Shown piece after piece: positions 8,482 to 19,198 of a DNA stretch of 64,000 nucleotides; the stretch's first letter is position 1; each line of letters opens with the position of its first letter. The translations under genes and the position numbers were made by a program. A model generated the notes under the pieces. The model was not told the origin of the DNA, made no database searches, and was given only the letters and a program-made list of their open reading frames with translations. The DNA comes from AC-56 sp963798705. Its GTDB lineage: Bacteria; Actinomycetota; Thermoleophilia; Solirubrobacterales; 70-9. The stretch spans positions 1,426,001-1,490,000 of the forward strand of contig CAWCTW010000005.1 in the NCBI GenBank assembly GCA_963798705.1. Reading direction: 5' to 3'.

Positions 8482-10118
8482 ATGAAGCGGGTTGCACTGG
8501 TCGCGACGGTTCTCGGGACGGCGGCGTGGATGGCGGTTGCCGCCAGCCTCGCCATGGCGGCCACGCCACGGTGGGTGAAGCACGTGCACAGGTATCCGGG
8601 CGGAATCTCCAACGGCGTGCGCGCCCACTTGGACCCCGGCCTTAGAAAGGCGAGGTCGCGGGCCCGTGCCACCTCTGCCCTCAGCCCCGCTCCCGCCGCG
8701 CCGCCGCCCCCGGACCGCTCCAGAACGAGCAGGTCAACACGGCGGACTCGAGCCCTCCGCTGCCCCAGAACGAGACGCAGGTCGCGCACAGCGTCTACGA
8801 CGACAACGTCGCCGTGGCGGGCGCGAATGACTACGTCAACGGCGGGTCGCAGATCTACGCGACCAACGACGGCGGTCAGACCTGGACGACGCAGTACCGG
8901 TCCTCGGCGACCGCCGAGACCGGCGACTTCTGCGGCGGCGGGGGCGACCCGGCGGTCGCCTACAGCCGAAAGGCCCACGCGTTCTACTTCGCGCAGCTGT
9001 GCTTCTTCCGCGCCTTCCTGCCGTCGGAGATCGAGGTGATCCAGTCCAAGGATGACGGCCAGACGTGGACGGGGTCCCGCACGGGCGCCTATCCGGTCAG
9101 CAACTTCAACCCGAACCTGGGCGACTTCAACCCGGCGCTGTTCTACGACAAGGAGCAGATCACCGTCGACAACAACCCGTCGAGCCCCCACTACGGCCGC
9201 ATCTACGTGACCTACATCAAGTTCCACATCGAGCCCAGCGGGTTCAGCGACTACTGCCCGGTGCAGGTCGCCTACACCAACAACATCGACCCGAACCACG
9301 ACGGCGACCTCAACGATTCGCGGTGGCACCAAAGGAGCGTGGTGCCGGACAACCCGGGCGGCAACGGCAAGGGCCCATCGGCCAACCAGGGCGCGCAGCC
9401 GGCTGTGGACGACAAGGGCGGCCTGAATATCGCGTACCAGACCGAGGAGTGCAACACCTCGATCGACCACGGGATCTTCGTCCGGCGCTCGGCCAACGGC
9501 GGCGCGAGCTTCGGGCCGAGGCATCGGATCGACAAGGCGGGCCAGTGGGCCGACAACCCCAATATCGATGACCTGCTGCAGAACAAGAAGGCGCGGATCC
9601 CCGCCTCCACGTCGGCGCCGCTCGTGTTCAATCCGGTCGACAACTCCCTGAACTACATCGTCCAGAACAACATCGACCGGGCCACCAGCGGTGCGAACAT
9701 CTCGTTCACCAAGTCCAGGAACTACGGGCGGACCTGGACGAACATGCGCGACGTCGCGGTCACCGCGGCCGGCAACCCGGCTCCCAAGGACCAGTACTTC
9801 CCCTGGATGGACGTCGATCCCGAGGGCAACCTGCACGCGATCTGGTTCGACAATCGAAACGCGCGGAAGAACGTCCGCATCGAGACGTTCCAGGGCGCCG
9901 CGCCGATCGGTGGCGGCCACTGGACCAACCAGAACATAAGCACGAAGTCGTGGAACCCGAACTCGAGCTTCTTCAGCTCCGGGGCGTTCTTCGGCGACTA
10001 CAACGGGTTCGCGGCCGGAGACGGCGTGATGTACCCGATCTGGACCGACGGGCGCGACACGCCCGGGCCACCGCTGGGTCAGACCGACATCTGGACGAAC
10101 GTCGAGAACGGCCCGTAG
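8482..10118 (+). CDS. Secreted BNR/Asp-box (sialidase-like) protein, apparent frameshift
   Basis: The first frame begins at ATG 8482 after GGGAGAGAG and encodes a Sec signal peptide ending in AMA-ATP. At the C run near 8707-8711 coding moves to the frame that reads LQNEQVNTADSSP and continues to 10118. The mature region has Asp-box-like repeats (TNDGGQTW, SKDDGQTW, SANGGASF, SRNYGRTW) typical of a sialidase-type beta-propeller of about 530 residues. One missing C in the homopolymer would restore one continuous protein. No sialidase active-site arginine triad was confirmed, so enzymatic activity is unproven. The gene is followed 16 bp later by another exported protein. Confidence 0.75.
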
Positions 10119-10134
10119 AACCCAGGGGCTGAGG

Positions 10135-12721
10135 TTGCGAAGAAGGGAGTCGCGCCGCCGCCGACGGATCGGCCGCCTGGGGGCGGGCGTCGTCGCAGCC
10201 ACGCTCGCCATGGCGCTGGCCGGCGGAAACGCGGGCGCCTTCGACCGCGGCGCCGGTTCGAGCGTCGATGCCGCGCGCGGCGGCGCGGATCTGCGACTGA
10301 CGCTCGAGACGTCGAGCGACGCCGACGCGCTCGCGTCCGGCGGGTTGAAGGTGACCGCGCACTCCCGGCGCCGCAGGGTCAAGCTCTTCGCGATATCCGC
10401 CCACAACGGGCCACGGCTGACCCGCGGCGCCCGGCTGACGCTGCACCGTGGCCGCAACCGGCTCTTCCTGCCGCTCAGGAGGGCCGGGCGCGAGGTCCTC
10501 GAAGGCTGCGGCGCCAAGCGGCTGACGGTGCGCGCCGCCCGTCCGAGCGGCAAGCGCCTCGCCCGGACGAGCGGGGCGATCGAGCGCACCGTGCCGCAGT
10601 GCGACGTGCTCGTCAACGCCTCGCGCTGCGAGACGATCGCCGACCCCGGCACCAACTGCCTCTTCCCATGGCCGAGCAACCACTTCACCGTCCGCGATCC
10701 GCGCAGCCAGACCGGGCGGTCGGTGGACCTGAGCCCGGAGTCGACGCCCCAGAACAAGAACGGCGTCCACGTCGATCCGACGGAGCTCAACCGAAGCGAC
10801 GGCTTCAGCCCCGGGGTGAGCATCATCACCCACGTCCCCGGCATGGACACGCCCCAGGCATTCCGTCGTACGGGCGCGGTGCCGCTGACGGACATGGATC
10901 AGGCGTTTCGCCGCCGGCAGCCGATCGTCCTGATCGACGCCAAATCCGGCAAGCGAAAGCTGATCTGGTCCGAGCTCGACGCCAATGCCACCAGCCCGGA
11001 GAACACGGATCTGATCATCAGGGTGGGCAAGAACCTGAAGGAAGGTCATCGCTACATCGTCGCCATGCGGAATCTGAAGGACGCGGACGGGGAAACCATC
11101 CCCGCCCCGCCCGGGTTCTCCCTCTACCGAGACCGCCTGAGGACCGACGTGGCGAAGATCGAGCGCCGTCGCCACCACTTCGAGCGAATCTTCAAGAAGC
11201 TCCGGAAGGTGGGAGTACACCGCGGCAGCCTCTACGGCGCCTGGGACTTCACGGTCGCCAGCACCGAGAACATCACCGGGCGAATGCTTCACATCAGGGA
11301 CGACGGTCTCGATCGGCTCGGCGACCACACCCCGGGCGACGGGATCGAGCAGGGCCACGCGCCGAGCTTCACGGTGACGGACGTCAAGACCGTCAACGAG
11401 CCGAGTCCGCGCCCGGGACACGAGGATCTGAGCGAGACCGATCCCGAGCACGCGGTCGAGAACGTCCGCGAGGTGACCGGCACCTTCCAGGTGCCCTGCT
11501 ATCTGGACGAGGCGGGCTGCCCATCCGGCTCCAGGTACAACCTCGGCGCGAATGGCCTGCCGCGCCAGCTGGCGGGCAACACGTACACGGCCAACTTCAC
11601 CTGCAACATCCCGCGTTCGACGGTCCAGCAGCAGACTCCCGGCTCGGGCGACTGGGTCGTTACCAGCCAGGCCCGAAGCTCGATGTACGGCCACGGCCTC
11701 TTCGGGGACGCCGGCGAGGTGCACACCCAGAATGTGCGCCAGCTCGGCGACGACGAGCACGTCGTCACCTGTGCGACCGACTGGATCGGGATGGCCGAGG
11801 AGGACGTCGGCCCGGAGGCGGTCCCCGCGCTGCGCGACCTGTCCGAGTTCCCGCCCCTGCCCGACCGCCTGCAGCAGGGGTTCCTGGACTTCATCTTCCT
11901 CGGCCGGCTGATGAGCATGCCCGACGGCTTCGCGAGCAGCCCGGCATTCAGGTTCGGCGGCGACTCGGCAATCGACACGAGCAAGGGCGTCTTCTATTAC
12001 GGGAACAGCCAGGGTGGGATCGCGGGCGGCGCCCTGACCGCGGTGGAGCCCGATCTGACTCGCTCGGTCCTCTATGTGCCGGGAATGAACTACTCCACCC
12101 TGCTCACCCGCAGCGTCGACTTCGAGGACTACGCGCTCATCCTCTATCCCTCCTATCCGGACGAGAGCACTCGGCCACTGCTCCTGTCGATGATCCAGAT
12201 GGAATGGGACCGGGGCGAGCCCGATGGCTACGCCAACCACATGACCGACGACCCCCTTCCCGGGACACCCGATCACAGGGTCCTGATCGAGATGGCCTAC
12301 GGCGACCACCAGGTCTCGAACGTCGCCACGGAGGTCGAGGCGCGGACGATCGGGGCGCCGCTACGCCGACCGACGCTCGACCCCGGCCGCGTGCCCAGCG
12401 CCTTCGCCAACTTCTTCCCGAGGCTGCCGAAGCTGGGCCCGCTGAACGGCCCGGCGCGCCACGGCAACGGGTTCTTCGTCTGGGACATCGGTCCGAAGCG
12501 GCCGGACGGCGATGGGCGGATTCCTGGGAACCGCCCCGGCGCCGATCGACAACACCGCGCCCAACGACTCCTTCGGGGTCGATCCCCACGACACGGTCAT
12601 CGACACCTCGGCCGCCGTTCGCCACCAGATCGCCCAGTTCATCAGGCCGCACGGCAAGATCGTCCCGGTCTGCGGCCATCACCCGTGCCACGCCGCGGGG
12701 TGGCACGGGCCGGGGTCGTAG
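10135..12721 (+). CDS. Secreted alpha/beta-hydrolase-like protein, apparent frameshift near the 3' end
   Basis: TTG start at 10135 after GGGGCTGAGG. The Arg-rich N-terminus and hydrophobic stretch (GVVAATLAMALA) form a signal peptide. The large protein carries a nucleophile-elbow motif GNSQGG (about residues 623-628) and a late GDHQVSN that could hold the catalytic His, as in lipase-like alpha/beta hydrolases. The first frame is coding to about 12513. Removing one G from the GGG at 12514-12516 joins it to a frame reading GGFLGTAPAPIDN and ending at 12721. That end clears the convergent acyl-CoA dehydrogenase, whereas the unshifted frame runs into it (stop 12783). Substrate unknown. Confidence 0.75.
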
Positions 12722-12757
12722 CGCGGCGCCTCGTCATAGACCGCACGCAAGTATCGG

Positions 12758-13900
12758 CTACAGCCCCAGCGTCTTCGCGATGATGTTGCGCTGGATCTCC
12801 GACGTGCCGCCGTAGATCGTCGAGACCAGCGCCTGGCGCACCAGGCGCTCCATGTCGTACTCCGACGAGTAGCCGTAGCCGCCCATCATCTGCATCCCCT
12901 CGAGGGCCGCCTTCTGCGCGGTCTCGGTGACGAAGAGCTTGACCATCGAGGCCTCGCGCGGGAGCATGCGGTCGGGGTCCTCGTCGACCTTCGAGGCGAC
13001 CCAGTGGGTCATGAGGCGGGCGGCCTCGAGCTCCGTCGCCAGGTCGGCCAACCGGTGCTGAAGCGCCTGGAAGGAGCCGATCGGGCGGCCGAACTGGCGG
13101 CGCTCCCTGACGTAAGCGAGCGCGTCGTCGAAGGCGCGCTGGCCGATGCCGAGCATCGTCGCGGCCAGGATCAGCCGCTCGACGTTCAGGCCCGCCATCA
13201 GCTGCGTCCACCCCGCATCGACATCGCCGAGGACGGCCGACTCGGAGGCCTCGACCTCGTCCAGATACAGATGAGCGGTCTCGCGCCCGCCCAGCGTGTC
13301 GATCGGGTCGATCTGAAGGCCATTGGCGTCGGTGGGAATCCAGATCATCGACAGCCCCTGGTGCTTGTCGTCGCCCTTGGTGGTGCGGCAGACGATGAGG
13401 ATGTGGCGGGCGATGCGAGCGTTGGAGCAGAAGACCTTCTGCCCGCGCAGCACGAAGCCGCCGTTGACGCGCTCGGCCGAGGTGCTCAGCGAGCCGACGT
13501 CGGAGCCGGCCTCCGGCTCGGTCATCGCGATCGCCTCCACGTCGCCCTTCGCGATGCCGCCGAGGATGTCCGCCTTCTGCTCGTCGGTGCCGAAGCGCTG
13601 GGTGGCACCGGCGACGATCAGCGTCGTCGCGTAGCCCCCGACCGGGGCCAGCCCGCGCGAGGTCTCCTCCATGAACAGGCACGCGTCCAGCATCCCGCCG
13701 CCGGAGCCGCCGTATTCCTCGGGGATGGTGACCCCCAGCCAGCCGAGCTCGCCCATCTTCCGGTACAGGCCGTCGTTGTGAGCCTCGGTGTAGCCGTCCG
13801 TGAGCTGCTCGCGCTGCTCCTGGGTACCGCACTCGCGGCGGCAGAAGTCGCGGATGGCGGCGACGAAGTCGGTCTGGGCGTCCGAGAGGGTGAAGTCCAC
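12758..13900 (-). CDS. Acyl-CoA dehydrogenase
   Basis: FAD-dependent alpha,beta-dehydrogenation of an acyl-CoA thioester. The 380 residues match the usual family length. Visible features are the N-terminal helical domain (MDFTLSDAQTDFVAAIRDFC), the beta-domain FAD/substrate segment AMTEPEAGSDVGSL and RGQKVFCSNA, and the C-terminal signature YGGTSEIQRNIIAKTLGL. In medium-chain enzymes the catalytic Glu lies at YEG of this signature; here it is YGG, as in another common subgroup, so the base may come from elsewhere. The chain-length or pathway role cannot be assigned. Confidence 0.93.
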   Translation of the reverse strand: MDFTLSDAQTDFVAAIRDFCRRECGTQEQREQLTDGYTEAHNDGLYRKMGELGWLGVTIPEEYGGSGGGMLDACLFMEETSRGLAPVGGYATTLIVAGATQRFGTDEQKADILGGIAKGDVEAIAMTEPEAGSDVGSLSTSAERVNGGFVLRGQKVFCSNARIARHILIVCRTTKGDDKHQGLSMIWIPTDANGLQIDPIDTLGGRETAHLYLDEVEASESAVLGDVDAGWTQLMAGLNVERLILAATMLGIGQRAFDDALAYVRERRQFGRPIGSFQALQHRLADLATELEAARLMTHWVASKVDEDPDRMLPREASMVKLFVTETAQKAALEGMQMMGGYGYSSEYDMERLVRQALVSTIYGGTSEIQRNIIAKTLGL

Positions 13901-14086
13901 CGGGCGCCGCAGTCTATGGGCCGTCCACCCGCGCCGGCTCCACCGTGCATTGAGAATGGCATCGGGGCGAACCGGCCACGCCGATTGTCCCCGCGGGGTG
14001 ACGGAGATCCCGCCGGCATCGGATCGCGCCGCCGCCTAGCCGTTGAGCGTCATACGCACGCGCCCGGGTAGCAGGACGGTGCGGGC

Positions 14087-15046
14087 ATGAACGCCAAGCG
14101 AACAAGCCATGGAGAGGCTGTTCGACGCGCCCGGCGTCGTGCATCGCGCCTGGTCGGCGACGCGGTAGGGGCATTCTTCGACGACCGCGGCCCGCATCTC
14201 GCCGCGTCGATCTCCTACTTCGCCCTGTTCTCGATCTTTCCCACGGTGATCGTGCTGACCGCCGGCTTCGGGCTGTTCATCGACGACGCGGCAGCGAGAG
14301 ACAGCGTCGTCGGCTATCTCGTGGATCATCTTCCACTCCAGGAGAGCAGCGTCGACGACCTGCGGCGTTCGCTCGAAGCGGTTGCCGGCAATGCGGGAGC
14401 GGTCGGCGTTCTCGGGCTGCTCGGGGTTCTGTATTCCGCCAGCGCGCTGATGGGGGCGGTGCGCAACTCCCTCAACGTGGTCTGGGGCATCGACCAGGGG
14501 CGGCCGCCGCTGCGGGCAAAGGCGCTCGACATCCTGCTCGTGTTCGCCCTCGGCTCACTGTTCGCCGTGTCCCTCGGCTTCGGGGTGCTGCGCAGCACCG
14601 CGAGCCATGCCGGCAGGGACATCGGGATCCCGGACTTTCTGCTCACGAGCACGGTGAGCGCCAGCGGCGTGCTCTTCCAGCTGGCGGTGACCGGGCTCGT
14701 CTTCACCGTCGTGCTGCGACTGATCCCTCCAAGGCACCAACCGCTTCGCGACCTGTGGCCGGGGATCCTCGTGGCGACGGTGGGCTACGCGCTGGTACAG
14801 CTCGGCTTCACCGCATATCTGCAGAACTTCGGCAGGTTCAGCGCCGTCTACGGATCGCTCGGCGCCGTCGTCGCGTTCATGGCGTTCGTTTATGTGGCGG
14901 CGATGACCTTCCTGCTGGGCGCCGAGTTCGCCCAGGCGTGGCCGGCCGCGAGAGCGGCGCAACTCGATGAAGATGACGCCGACAGTCGCGGCATCGGCCA
15001 GCGTCTTCTGAATTGGCTGCGAGGACTGGTCGTGCGGACGCAATGA
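14087..15046 (+). CDS. YihY/virulence factor BrkB family membrane protein
   Basis: A 319-residue inner-membrane protein with about six hydrophobic segments. Family hallmarks are AASISYFALFSIFPTVIVLTAG near the N-terminus (RGPHLAAS context), SALMGAVRNSLNVVWGI, and the late YGSLGAVVAFMAFVYV segment. The molecular function of the family is not settled. It ends in ATGA, which overlaps the start of the MMPL gene, so the two are translationally coupled. Confidence 0.9.
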   Translation: MNAKRTSHGEAVRRARRRASRLVGDAVGAFFDDRGPHLAASISYFALFSIFPTVIVLTAGFGLFIDDAAARDSVVGYLVDHLPLQESSVDDLRRSLEAVAGNAGAVGVLGLLGVLYSASALMGAVRNSLNVVWGIDQGRPPLRAKALDILLVFALGSLFAVSLGFGVLRSTASHAGRDIGIPDFLLTSTVSASGVLFQLAVTGLVFTVVLRLIPPRHQPLRDLWPGILVATVGYALVQLGFTAYLQNFGRFSAVYGSLGAVVAFMAFVYVAAMTFLLGAEFAQAWPAARAAQLDEDDADSRGIGQRLLNWLRGLVVRTQ

Positions 15047-17271
15047 AATCGCTGACGGGAGCACTCGCGCGGGGCGTGATCCGAGCCCGATTCGCGCTGG
15101 CGACCGGCTGGGTGGTCGCGGCCGTGGCATGCGCGCTCCTCCTGCCTTCGCTCCAGGAGGCGCAGACGAACTCGATCGGAGATCTGGTCGCCACCGACGC
15201 CGAGGCGATCGACACCGAGGTGCGTTCGGCGGAGCTGTTCAAGTTCCCGCTGCTCAGCCGCACCGTCGTTGTTCAGCGGGATCCAGATGGTCTGTCTCCC
15301 GCCGAGCTCGGCAGGGCGGCGCGCGACATCACCCGCGTAAACCTCGGAACGGTTCCGGGACTCGAGAGCGTCGGCTTCGCGCTCGGGGTCACCAACGTGC
15401 TCGGGCGGCCTCCGTTCTCGCGCGAGGCGTCGACCACGGCCCTCACCTATCTGTTCTTCCCGCCGGACATCGGGCCGATCGGGCGAACCGGGCTCGCCCA
15501 TCTATTCATCGATCGCCTGCTGCCGAAGCGCCACGGCACCTACATCGGGGTCACGGGGGCGGCACCCGCTCGCGCCGAGCGAATCGACGTCATCTCGGAG
15601 AACCTGCCCCTGTTCGAGCTCGCGACGATCGTCGTCGTCTGCCTGGCGATCGGAATCCACTTCCGTGCGATCGGCGCCCCGTTCGTCAACCTCGTGGCGA
15701 TCGGGATCACCTACTTCGTGGCGGTCCACAGCGTGGCGGCCATCGGCTCAGCGATCGGAGTGGTGGTGCCCTCCGAGGTCGAGCCGGTGATGGTCGCCCT
15801 CGTGTTCGGCATCGTCACCGACTACTCGATCTTCTTCCTGTCCCGCTTCGCCGGGCGCGTCGCCGGCGGCGAGAGCGAGCGCCAGGGCGCCGAGAAGACG
15901 ACGGCCGAGCTCCTTCCGATCATCGGCGTCGCTGGGTTGACGGTGGCGGCCGCGACCGCCACATTGGTCCTCGCGCGCCTCGGCTTCTTCCAGGCGTTCG
16001 GCCCGGGCCTGGCGCTTTCGGTCCTCGTCGCGCTCGCGGTCGCGATGACCTTCATACCCGCGATGCTCGCGATCTTCGGTGGACGGCTGTTCTGGCCGCA
16101 TCGTCCCAACCGCGAGGGCGGCGGGCGCCCACGCGCCGCCCAGGACCTGCGCGCCAGGCTGGCTCGCATTCGCCTGGCGATCCTGATGTGGCCGACGCGC
16201 CGGCCGCTGGTCGTGGTCATCGCCACGGTGATCCCGCTGCTGGCACTTGCTGCCGGTCTCCTCCACCTGAAGGTCGGCAACCGCGTGATCACGTCGCTCC
16301 CGAACGGGTCGGAGCCCAAGGTGGCCTACCGTGAGGCGAGCCGCGGCTTCGCAGCGGGGATTCTCTCCCCAACGGTCGTCGTAGTGGAAGCGCCGGGGGT
16401 GACGGACCGCCGTGCCGCGCTCGCGCGGTTGCAGACCCTGCTTTCGGGGCGAGCCGGCGTTGCCGCAGTCGTCGGCCCGCGCCAGGCTCCCTTCGACCTC
16501 GACCTCGGCGCCGTGCGCTCGAGCACGGGGGACGCCGTGCGCTACTTCGTGGTCTTGAACATGGATCCGTTCGGCAGCCGCGCGATCGACTCCGTGCAAG
16601 ACCTGAACGACGAGCTGCCCGGGTACCTGCGCCAGGCGGGGATCGCCGGGGCGAAGGCCAGCCTCGCCGGCGACACGGCCCTTTCGGCGGAGACCGTGAC
16701 CAAGTCGAGCACCGACCTGGCACGCGTCGTCCCGGCCGCCACGCTCGTGGTCTTCATCATCCTGTGCCTCTTCCTGCTCGCGCTGGTGGCTCCGCTGTAC
16801 CTGGTGCTCACCAGCCTGCTCGCCCTCGGGGCGAGCCTCGGCCTCACCGTGTTCGTCTTCCAGGACCTGCTCGGCCACGGGGAGCTCGTCTTCTACGTCC
16901 CGTTTGCGGCAAGCGTGCTGCTCGTGGCGCTCGGCTCCGACTACAACGTCTATCTCGTGGGGCGCGTCTGGAGCGAAGCGCGCAGACGTCCGTTGCGCCA
17001 GGCGGTCGCGGTGGCGGGAAGCCGCGCGGCGAGCGCGATCACGGTGGCCGGCCTCGTCCTGGCGGTGAGCTTCGCAATGCTTGCGATCGTGCCGCTGCAG
17101 TCGTTTCGTGAGATCTCGTTCGCCGTCTCAGCCGGGGTGCTGATCGACGCCTTCGTAGTTCGCTCGCTGCTCGCCCCGGCCCTGATCACGCTCGTAGGGA
17201 AAACCAGCGGCTGGCCCGGGAAGCGGCTGGCCCAGCGCATGCGCCCACACTCCAAGGGAAAAGCGGGCTGA
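15043..17271 (+). CDS. MMPL/RND-family transporter
   Basis: A 742-residue membrane protein with two repeats of one helix, a periplasmic loop and a five-helix bundle. Diagnostic segments are GIVTDYSIFFLSRF in the first half and GSDYNVYLVGRVWSEAR in the second, the proton-relay Asp-Tyr positions of MMPL proteins. Start ATG 15043 overlaps the BrkB stop by 4 bp; an in-frame start at 15013 lies inside BrkB and is less likely. Members export lipids or other hydrophobic compounds; the cargo here is unknown. Confidence 0.9.
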   Translation: MKSLTGALARGVIRARFALATGWVVAAVACALLLPSLQEAQTNSIGDLVATDAEAIDTEVRSAELFKFPLLSRTVVVQRDPDGLSPAELGRAARDITRVNLGTVPGLESVGFALGVTNVLGRPPFSREASTTALTYLFFPPDIGPIGRTGLAHLFIDRLLPKRHGTYIGVTGAAPARAERIDVISENLPLFELATIVVVCLAIGIHFRAIGAPFVNLVAIGITYFVAVHSVAAIGSAIGVVVPSEVEPVMVALVFGIVTDYSIFFLSRFAGRVAGGESERQGAEKTTAELLPIIGVAGLTVAAATATLVLARLGFFQAFGPGLALSVLVALAVAMTFIPAMLAIFGGRLFWPHRPNREGGGRPRAAQDLRARLARIRLAILMWPTRRPLVVVIATVIPLLALAAGLLHLKVGNRVITSLPNGSEPKVAYREASRGFAAGILSPTVVVVEAPGVTDRRAALARLQTLLSGRAGVAAVVGPRQAPFDLDLGAVRSSTGDAVRYFVVLNMDPFGSRAIDSVQDLNDELPGYLRQAGIAGAKASLAGDTALSAETVTKSSTDLARVVPAATLVVFIILCLFLLALVAPLYLVLTSLLALGASLGLTVFVFQDLLGHGELVFYVPFAASVLLVALGSDYNVYLVGRVWSEARRRPLRQAVAVAGSRAASAITVAGLVLAVSFAMLAIVPLQSFREISFAVSAGVLIDAFVVRSLLAPALITLVGKTSGWPGKRLAQRMRPHSKGKAG

Positions 17272-17348
17272 GCGAAGCTCCAGGGATCGCCGCGCGTGAA
17301 ACGGTTTCGCATCGCGGTGACCGCGAGCCCGCCTCATCCGGCGTGGTG

Positions 17349-17394
17349 CAAGCCCGGAGTCGGATTCGAACCGACGACCCCCTCCTTGCCATGG
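17349..17394. repeat. tRNA-Thr 3'-part duplicate (att-like direct repeat, left copy)
   Basis: 46 bp that match 23163-23208 with one mismatch (G at 17388 against A at 23202), in the same orientation. It contains the acceptor 3' strand, the T arm and the 3' side of the anticodon arm of tRNA-Thr on the minus strand, then diverges, so it is not a functional tRNA. This is the pattern left by site-specific integration into a tRNA 3' end. Confidence 0.8.
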
Positions 17395-17872
17395 CGTGCC
17401 GGCGGTTACGGCAGAGACGATGCAGGACGACGAATCCCGCTTGCAGACACGGGCTTCGGCCCCTCAGAGGCGGCCTCATGGCTTGCCGCTGCGGCGCGGC
17501 TATCGGGGGCGTTTGGGCGAGGCCGCGGTAGCATCGTGCCCCGTTCGCGTGCATGAACTCGCATCCTGTCGAGCGCTCTCGGCGAGATAGGACCGCACTG
17601 CGAGGTTGAATGGTCAGTAACGACGGGGGGCGCTTCAACAGCGCCGGCTGTCTTGACGCTTCGAGAGCGCCCCCGCCGCCCCTGCCGGTGTCATCGCCGG
17701 CACAAACGCCTAACAACCCGCCCGGCTCGAAGTTGCGGCCTGCCGCCACGAATCACAGAGGGTGGGCGGCGCTCGGTCAGGCCGCGCGGGCTCGCGGCAG
17801 TCTTCCCCTCGTTGTTCCCCGCACACCTGTGACTTCGGACCGGCGCACCGCTCAGCCAGCCGGCTCGCTTGC
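17395..17872. other. Intergenic stretch without a supported gene
   Basis: It follows the tRNA fragment inside the putative island. Open frames here show no recognisable protein, and no integrase or excisionase remnant is visible. A short hairpin (TGCCGG/CCGGCA, about 17686-17705) is the only structure noted. Confidence 0.5.
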
Positions 17873-18664
17873 TTAGCCGCCTCCGGTCGGGGGCCCGCCG
17901 AGCAGCAGGACGTCCACCAGCAGCAGCAGTCCGATGACGGCGACGATCACGCCGAACGCGTGGGCGAGCGTCGCGGGGCGAACTCTTAACCCGATCCGGC
18001 TTCCGGCGAGCGCCCCCACGGCGGCAGTTGCGGCGAGCAGCATCGTGAGCGGCCAGTCCGGCTCCGCGCCCTCAACGAGGTGGCTGGCCAGGGCCGCGAT
18101 GCCCGTGAAGGTGATGATCGCGAGCGAGGTCGCGATCGCGCGACGCATCGGCAGATCGAGCAGCATCGTCAGCGCCGGGACGATCACGAAGCCGCCCCCG
18201 ACTCCGAAGAAGCCCGTCAGCGCGCCGACGCCCAGCCCGCTGGCGCCGACGGCGGGCACCCGTGGCCGAGGACAGCCGCCGTCCTGCTCGACGGCCGGCA
18301 GCGCCTTGCCTCCGCGTGCGTACGTGGCTGCGGCAGCGACCAGCATCAGCGGGACGAAGGCGAGCACCAGCGTTCGGGCCCCTACCTGCGTGTTCGCCAG
18401 CGTTCCGAGGTAGGCCCCGGCCGCGGCGGGGACCGCGAACGCGAACGCGACCCGCCAGCACAAGTTCCCCTCCTTCGCATGAGCGAACGCCCCGACGGAG
18501 GCGCCGATGGCCACGACTATCAAGGAGGCGGTCGTGGCCGGCGTCGCTCCCTGGTCGAGGAGGTAGACGAGCACCGGAAGGGCGAGGATCGCTCCGCCAC
18601 CCCCCACCGCCCCCACGACGCCGCCGATCACCAGCCCGAGCGCCGCCGCGAGCACGAGGTCCAT
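17873..18664 (-). CDS. TauE/SafE family permease (sulfite/organosulfonate exporter-like)
   Basis: A 263-residue inner-membrane protein with about eight hydrophobic helices in two repeats. Each repeat opens with a glycine-rich signature: GGVVGAVGGGGAILALPVLV near the start and LTGFFGVGGGFVIVPAL in the middle, the TauE/SafE pattern. Members move sulfite, sulfonates or other small anions. No sulfur-metabolism gene is adjacent, so substrate is open. It is the first gene inside the tRNA-bounded segment. Confidence 0.9.
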   Translation of the reverse strand: MDLVLAAALGLVIGGVVGAVGGGGAILALPVLVYLLDQGATPATTASLIVVAIGASVGAFAHAKEGNLCWRVAFAFAVPAAAGAYLGTLANTQVGARTLVLAFVPLMLVAAAATYARGGKALPAVEQDGGCPRPRVPAVGASGLGVGALTGFFGVGGGFVIVPALTMLLDLPMRRAIATSLAIITFTGIAALASHLVEGAEPDWPLTMLLAATAAVGALAGSRIGLRVRPATLAHAFGVIVAVIGLLLLVDVLLLGGPPTGGG

Positions 18665-18757
18665 GACTACCTACCTAGCGATTGTTGGCGCCGAGTCTCT
18701 CGCTTGCCGCCAAGAGGAGTGTTCGGCAGAAGCGCGAAGGCCGGGTATGCGATCTCA

Positions 18758-19000
18758 ATGACGATGGAGCTGCCGGAGATTACGATCCGAACATTGTGGG
18801 TCGCGCACGACACCTGCGCGATCTGTGGTCGAGCGTGGAAGCCCGGTCCCGTTCCGGAGCCGTCCGCGTACACCGTCGAGAGCATCAACGACGACAGCAC
18901 CAAGCCGCCACACGTCGTCTGCGACCGCTGCGTCGAGGAGCACTTCCCGGATGAGTTCCCGGAGCTAATCCGCGACCGCCAACGCTTCTGGGGCACTTGA
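18758..19000 (+). CDS. Small CxxC-containing hypothetical protein
   Basis: An 80-residue protein (ATG 18758, or ATG 18764) with two cysteine pairs, DTCAICGR (about residues 18-25) and VVCDRCVEEH (about 53-62), spaced as in a zinc-binding knuckle. It is acidic overall and ends in RDRQRFWGT. Codon use is coherent and the frame is not antisense to a known gene. I know no named family for it. It is divergent from the TauE/SafE gene, with 93 bp between the starts. Confidence 0.55.
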   Translation: MTMELPEITIRTLWVAHDTCAICGRAWKPGPVPEPSAYTVESINDDSTKPPHVVCDRCVEEHFPDEFPELIRDRQRFWGT

Positions 19001-19198
19001 CATGTCACGGCCAATGAGTACCCGCCAGTACCCGCGACCGAGAGTCGCATCTCGGCAAGAGCGGGGGCCGAGCGCGTTTGGCGCACCCGACCCCCCGCGC
19101 CAAGCCCCCTCCCTGATCCGCGCGCAAGGAGACGCTATCCGGTTCTCAGCGCGGTGGGATGGTCCGAGCCGAAGGGAGAACGACCGCTGCGCCGCGCT

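Noticed and set aside
8454..10895. 813-residue open frame on the minus strand
   Set aside because: Antisense to the BNR protein and hydrolase genes; composition is repetitive Arg/Val/Asp with no domain pattern.
17349..17420. A second tRNA-Thr gene
   Set aside because: The 5' half cannot form the acceptor, D or anticodon stems; only the 3' part is present.
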